64,000 nt of DNA, taken from contig NZ_FSRB01000001.1 of the NCBI RefSeq assembly GCF_900129635.1, positions 1,341,501 through 1,405,500 on the forward strand. The letters run 5' to 3'. Each line of letters begins with the position of its first letter. Position 1 is the stretch's first letter. Below the pieces are notes generated by a model that was given only the letters and a program-made list of their open reading frames with translations, did no database searches and was not told the DNA's origin. The DNA is from Singulisphaera sp. GP187. Lineage in GTDB: Bacteria > Planctomycetota > Planctomycetia > Isosphaerales > Isosphaeraceae. The position numbers and the translations under genes were made by a program. Shown here in pieces: positions 60,306 through 64,000 of this stretch.

Positions 60306-61963
60306 CGTGGCTCCCTCGTGCCAGCCGCGGGTGCGGTTGCGGGCGATGGCACCGGCACCGAGGCACTGGTGGCGGTCGGATCCGACTTCTCATCGCTCTG
60401 GCCGTTGAGCTCGAGCGGACGGATCGTCTCGTACCAGGCCTTCCAGCGGTTCGCAGCCTCCTGGCGCTGCGCAGGAGTCGAAACCGAGGGGGGACCGAGG
60501 CCGTCGATCTTGCGACTGAGCAGTTGGAGGCCGAGCCGAGCGGTGTTGACCACTTCCTCATCGGGATCGGTCAGGGCGCCGATCAAGGGCGGAACGGCGT
60601 CGAGGTCGGCGGTGCGGCCGAGCGCCCAGGCGGCGGCCCGGCGCAGGCCTTGATCGGGGCTGATCAGCAGCTTTCGAAACCGCTCCTTGTGGGGGCGGAG
60701 CACGGCGGGCCCCTCCGTCTCATAGCGAGTCACCAGCCCTGAAAGTGCCGACTCGGCGAACTGGGCCCGAGGATCCTCGAGCACGGCAAGCATTCCCTCG
60801 ACCGCGCCATTCATCGGCCGGCTGACGACGCGCCCCCCTGCGACCGTCATGCTCGACAGGTCCGTCGGCAGCCCTCGGCCACCGAGCAGGGTCCCCGCGC
60901 CCAGTCGCTTGATATCGATCCGCCGGAGGGTTTTGGCGGTCGAGCGGCTCAGGAACAGGATCGCCCAGACCGTGTTCATCGGCTCACCGTGGGCCGACGA
61001 CCAGGCGCCGTGGGGCGTCTGGCTCGATTGGATAAATGCGCGACCCCGTTCGTACCAGTCGATGCGACCGAGCAACGCCTTATCGGCCAGGGCTCCGATC
61101 CGTTCGATGCCGTACAGTCCGTAGTAAATCGAGGGCCCGACGATCGGATTGGGCGCCGTGGTGAAGCTGGACGACAGCCAACTCATGCCGCCACCGATCG
61201 ATTGGTCGATCCGGTTGAACGGGGTCTTGACGTCGTACCGGGTGTCGGTCCCTTCGGGGTTGAGCGGGACGAGCAGCGCACTTTGTTGCGACCTTGCCGT
61301 GCGATAGTGAGCCAACTGGCGCTTGCAGATCAGGAGACTGCCGACCCCCGCGGCGGTCATCGAGATCGTTTCGGGCTGGCCGGTTTCGTCCGGGTGATAG
61401 CGCCAACCGCCGGATGCGCTTTGGGTGGACATGAACCATTGGGCGGCGCGATCCCAGACACTCGCGGGCACGCGGGCTCCGCCGTTCTCCGCTTCCCAGA
61501 GACCGAGCACGGCATATTGGGAGATCGACGTGTCTCCATTGGTGCGACTGGTGTAGTCCCACGACCCGTTGGCCTTTTGCCGGCCGATCAGGAAGCTGGC
61601 CACTTGGTCGAGGTCGGCTCGTCTCGATTCCGCGTCGAGGTTGGCCAACGCCATGGCGATCACGGCGGCCTCGTAGACCTCGTGGCCGTTGGAGCGTTCC
61701 GGAGTGTAGCCTGAGCTCGTGAACCGCTGGCGGAGTTTCGCGAAGCAGGCGACGACCGCGGGGTCGTTCAGCGGAACGTCCCCTTTGATTAACGCCAGGG
61801 CGATCAGGGCCGTCTCTCCCGCTTGCTGGTCACCGGTATGCTGGCGGAGATAGGCGAGGCCCCGGTCGATCGCCGGGTCGTTCGCCGCGCGTACCGACGA
61901 ACCGCCGACACCCAGCAGGGCCGTGGCAAGCACGCAGATCGAGATTGGAACCATCCGCGACAT
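60302..61963 (-). CDS. terpene-cyclase-fold (squalene/prenyltransferase repeat) secreted protein with HEAT-like end
   Basis: 553 aa from the ATG at 61963. A signal peptide (ISICVLATALLGVGGSSVRA) is followed by alpha/alpha-toroid repeats of the prenyltransferase/squalene-oxidase type: AIDRGLAYLRQHTGDQQAGE, FLIGRQKANGSWDYTSRTNG, WFMSTQSASGGWRYHPDETG, FIQSSQTPHGAWSSAHGEPM. The C-terminal part has HEAT-like units (LRRAAAWALGRTADLDAVPP). The catalytic DXDD motif of cyclases is not visible, so it is probably a binding scaffold. First gene of the five-gene operon. Confidence 0.78.
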   Translation of the reverse strand: MSRMVPISICVLATALLGVGGSSVRAANDPAIDRGLAYLRQHTGDQQAGETALIALALIKGDVPLNDPAVVACFAKLRQRFTSSGYTPERSNGHEVYEAAVIAMALANLDAESRRADLDQVASFLIGRQKANGSWDYTSRTNGDTSISQYAVLGLWEAENGGARVPASVWDRAAQWFMSTQSASGGWRYHPDETGQPETISMTAAGVGSLLICKRQLAHYRTARSQQSALLVPLNPEGTDTRYDVKTPFNRIDQSIGGGMSWLSSSFTTAPNPIVGPSIYYGLYGIERIGALADKALLGRIDWYERGRAFIQSSQTPHGAWSSAHGEPMNTVWAILFLSRSTAKTLRRIDIKRLGAGTLLGGRGLPTDLSSMTVAGGRVVSRPMNGAVEGMLAVLEDPRAQFAESALSGLVTRYETEGPAVLRPHKERFRKLLISPDQGLRRAAAWALGRTADLDAVPPLIGALTDPDEEVVNTARLGLQLLSRKIDGLGPPSVSTPAQRQEAANRWKAWYETIRPLELNGQSDEKSDPTATSASVPVPSPATAPAAGTREPR

Positions 61964-62239
61964 GGGAGCGACTTCCCCTTCCACCGTTCTCGGCAAGGGC
62001 GAACATGACCATTGTATCCCTCATGCGTGTCCGAGGGAAAGTTTCGCTCAACTTGATTCGAAACGCGTCGGTGAGCCTGCCCGCGACCGCGGGGGAAGTG
62101 AAGAGAGAGTTGACGCAGCCGAGGGGCAGGGGGCCGCATGGGCCCTCCTGCCCCCGGACCTAGACGATCCGCGGGGCAATGGCGCGAACCTGGGCGGAGT
62201 CTTAGGTTTAAGACAAGCGAATGGTCAAGCGCAGGGGCC

Positions 62240-63091
62240 TTACTTCACGAGCGGTCGGACTTCGATTTTGCGGAAGAAGAGCTCGGCCCCTTCGGACTGG
62301 AAGAGGATCTTGCCCTTGGTGAGGCTCGACTTGGTTCCGACGTTGACGACATAGCCGTTGACGATGTTGGTGATGGTGTCGCCGTCGCAGATCACTTCCA
62401 TCCGGTTCCATTCACCGGTTGGCTTTTCGACGTCGCGCTTGCCACGGAAGCCGAGCACGTCTTTCCATTCCGGGTCGCGGCCCCACCAGTTGTAGCGCTG
62501 GTTGACCGTGACCTCATTCCCGCCCTTCTCGTAGTAGAGCTGCTTGTCGGTGGGGCCGACCCGGGTCTCGCAGGTCAGGCTGGGTCGAACGGCCTTACCG
62601 TCGATCGTCGCGCCGACCATGATGAAGTCACCGCAACCCCCTTCGATGATCTGGCACTCCTGGGACATCATCCAGCCGCTCCCCGCGGCGCCATCGGGCC
62701 CGACGCAGTGAAGCAGGATCCCCGAGTCGCGTGACCGCGCGACGCGAGGGGGCCAGGTCTTATTGCCCCATCGCCACTCGGCGATCAAGTGGTAGTTGCT
62801 GTATTCCTCTTGGGTGACGAACCCGCCCCATTCCTGCCCGGAGACGCGAATCTCGCCGTCCTTGACCGTGAAGACCTGGTTGGGGTCTTCCCGTTTATTG
62901 TCCTTCGTGTAGGTATAGAACCCGGTAAGGTCCTTGCCATTGAACTGGAAGATCGGCTCGCTCGTCTTGACGAGCGGGACGTCCTTGGCGAACGAGGGTA
63001 CTTCCGTCGGCGAGTCGGCGACTCCCGAGAGGGGCAATAGCACGGTCAGGCCCAGGGCCAGGAAGGTCTTCGGAACACGCAACGGTGTCAT
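62240..63091 (-). CDS. DUF1080 (3-keto-disaccharide hydrolase-like) secreted protein
   Basis: 283 aa. A signal peptide (KTFLALGLTVLLPLSGVADS) precedes a concanavalin-like DUF1080 domain: PIFQFNGKDLTGFYTYTKDN, TVKDGEIRVSGQEWGGFVTQ, YHLIAEWRWGNKTWPPRVAR, SRDSGILLHCVGPDGA, MMSQECQIIEGGCGDFIMVG, EWNRMEVICDGDTITNIVNG and ILFQSEGAELFFRKIEVRPL. Members with known activity hydrolyse 3-keto-glycosides. DUF1080 proteins are numerous in Planctomycetes. Confidence 0.9.
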   Translation of the reverse strand: MTPLRVPKTFLALGLTVLLPLSGVADSPTEVPSFAKDVPLVKTSEPIFQFNGKDLTGFYTYTKDNKREDPNQVFTVKDGEIRVSGQEWGGFVTQEEYSNYHLIAEWRWGNKTWPPRVARSRDSGILLHCVGPDGAAGSGWMMSQECQIIEGGCGDFIMVGATIDGKAVRPSLTCETRVGPTDKQLYYEKGGNEVTVNQRYNWWGRDPEWKDVLGFRGKRDVEKPTGEWNRMEVICDGDTITNIVNGYVVNVGTKSSLTKGKILFQSEGAELFFRKIEVRPLVK

Positions 63092-63153
63092 CGTTCAACC
63101 TCGGCAAGAGAAACGAAAGAAGGAGGGGGTGGGTGGGTGGGGCAGAGTCGGAA

Positions 63154-63435
63154 TCAAGAGCGTTGGCGGTGAATGTCGGCTCCTTGTCCACGGCAGATTG
63201 TCTCCACACGCGCCATCGACTTTTCGTCGGGGCATGCGATCGACAACACCATTCCCTGGCCGGTCTCGATCTGTTCGGGAGGAGTGACGCCGAGCCGATC
63301 GTTCGGAATGCCGATCGTGCCCAGGATCTGGATCACCAAGTTACCCTGCGCGGAGTTGCGGAAGAACGCAACGACTCGCGGCATCGGTCTGGCTTGCTCG
63401 CTGACCTTGCCCGGCCGGATCTGCGGGATTTCCAT
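63154..63435 (-). CDS. hypothetical small protein, 93 aa
   Basis: Unrecognised. From the ATG at 63435 the sequence has AFFRNSAQGNLVIQILGTIG, LGVTPPEQIETGQGMVLSIA and ARVETICRGQGADIHRQRS. The pattern (a short strand, helix, strand) suggests a small ferredoxin-like or ACT-like fold, which is a guess. It ends about 60 bp upstream of the DUF1080 gene on the same strand. Confidence 0.45.
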   Translation of the reverse strand: MEIPQIRPGKVSEQARPMPRVVAFFRNSAQGNLVIQILGTIGIPNDRLGVTPPEQIETGQGMVLSIACPDEKSMARVETICRGQGADIHRQRS

Positions 63436-63666
63436 GGGACTTGCAAACCTCAAGGGGCGGACAACGGCCGTCGCCTACCTCCTCGGGCGGTACACGGCCG
63501 GAACCGGAAAAGGAGAGTTTGACCTCCCCGCAGTCGGGATGCAAGCCACGACCCCCCTTGCTTTCGCGTCGAGAAAACGAACGGCGAGTTCTCTGGCAAT
63601 CGTGGCCTTGGCACCGCGCAACTTGTTAAGATCAGGTTTCATTCGAGGGGGGAGCTGCGCAGCACC

Positions 63667-64000
63667 ATGACATTTTCGACGTGCATCGCCCTGACGCTGG
63701 TCCTCGGCTCCGGCGGCTCTCCGCTGGAACGCGTGGGACGGCTCGACGCTCCGGCGATCCGCGAGGCCTCGGGAATCGTCGCGAGCCGGCGCCATCCCGG
63801 AATCTTCTGGGTCCACAACGACTCCGGCAATCTGCCCTCGCTGTTCGCGGTCAAGCGCGATGGCTCATTGGTCCGCGAGTACCTGGTGCGTGTGCCGAAC
63901 ATCGATTGGGAAGACATTGCCATTGATAACGATGGCCATCTCTATCTGGGCGAGATCGGCAACAACGACGGTCGCTTGCCACTGCGGGCGATCCATCGGA
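63667..64000 (+). CDS. N-terminal part of a secreted beta-propeller-like protein, partial
   Basis: The frame starts at ATG 63667 and runs off the end of the window (111 codons). A short N-terminal signal-like stretch (MTFSTCIALTLVLGSGGSPL) is followed by ASGIVASRRHPGIFWVHNDS then LFAVKRDGSLVREYLV, VPNIDWEDIAIDNDGHLYLG and EIGNNDGRLPLRAIHR. This 'xSGIxxSRxHPGxxWxHNDSG...DWEDIA...GNxYxGDIGNN' pattern is found at the start of secreted beta-propeller-like proteins. Function cannot be named from this part. Confidence 0.7.
   Translation, partial: MTFSTCIALTLVLGSGGSPLERVGRLDAPAIREASGIVASRRHPGIFWVHNDSGNLPSLFAVKRDGSLVREYLVRVPNIDWEDIAIDNDGHLYLGEIGNNDGRLPLRAIHR

Overview
The window is chromosomal DNA from a high-GC planctomycete, most likely of the Isosphaeraceae (Isosphaera/Singulisphaera/Paludisphaera relatives). 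This is inferred from lineage-typical families: two DUF1559 proteins with a type-IV-pilin-like N-terminus, two TIGR03067 proteins, a DUF1800/DUF1501 pair, an ECF sigma factor with a long C-terminal extension, a BlaI/M56 pair, a DUF1080 protein, a planctomycete-type LRR protein, and a giant secreted protein with an 'LLEEKCLLAP' N-terminus. Genes for an LPS-type envelope (KDO transferase, outer-membrane porin end) are present. No tRNA, rRNA or CRISPR array was recognised.

Layout. 1-5.8 kb: porin end, an unknown gene, a minus-strand rRNA methyltransferase/DtxR regulator/CrcB set, clpS and small unknown genes. 5.8-9.3 kb is accessory and decaying: a REP/BIME-like repeat cluster, a HAD-like gene split by a 165-bp MITE with a 4-bp target duplication, and a run of gene remnants. 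9.5-15.1 kb: a probably membrane-tethered sigma factor with carboxypeptidase-regulatory-like domains, followed by DUF1800 and DUF1501. 15.6-18.3 kb: small membrane and secreted proteins, a 28-bp direct repeat pair around an AT-richer gene, and an IS110 remnant. 18.4-22.5 kb: a BlaI repressor and a BlaR1-like M56 protein, with a 16-bp perfect palindrome upstream as candidate operator. 23.1-34.1 kb is housekeeping: SDR, RuvX, mannose-1-P guanylyltransferase, UDP-sugar pyrophosphorylase, MBL hydrolase, SecA, KDO transferase, DUF3467. 34.7-39.3 kb: a 1537-residue secreted subtilisin-like protein with a Thr-Pro tail. 39.6-51.1 kb: VOC, DUF309, phosphodiesterase, asparagine synthetase, a frameshifted carbon-nitrogen hydrolase, a GbsR-like regulator with an intact IS5-family element at its stop codon, a lipoprotein and two DUF1559 proteins. 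51.7-62.0 kb: a tightly packed five-gene minus-strand operon of envelope proteins. 62.2-64 kb: DUF1080, a small unknown protein and the start of a secreted protein.

Main points of interest are: (i) the SecA helical wing region, in which one motif (W at 726, 789, 857, 927, 1002) appears five times where E. coli SecA has one; (ii) the MITE whose precise removal restores a 151-codon HAD-like frame; (iii) the five-gene envelope operon at 51.7-62.0 kb; (iv) the candidate BlaI operator; (v) a one-base A-run deletion that removes a C-terminal membrane helix from the carbon-nitrogen hydrolase.
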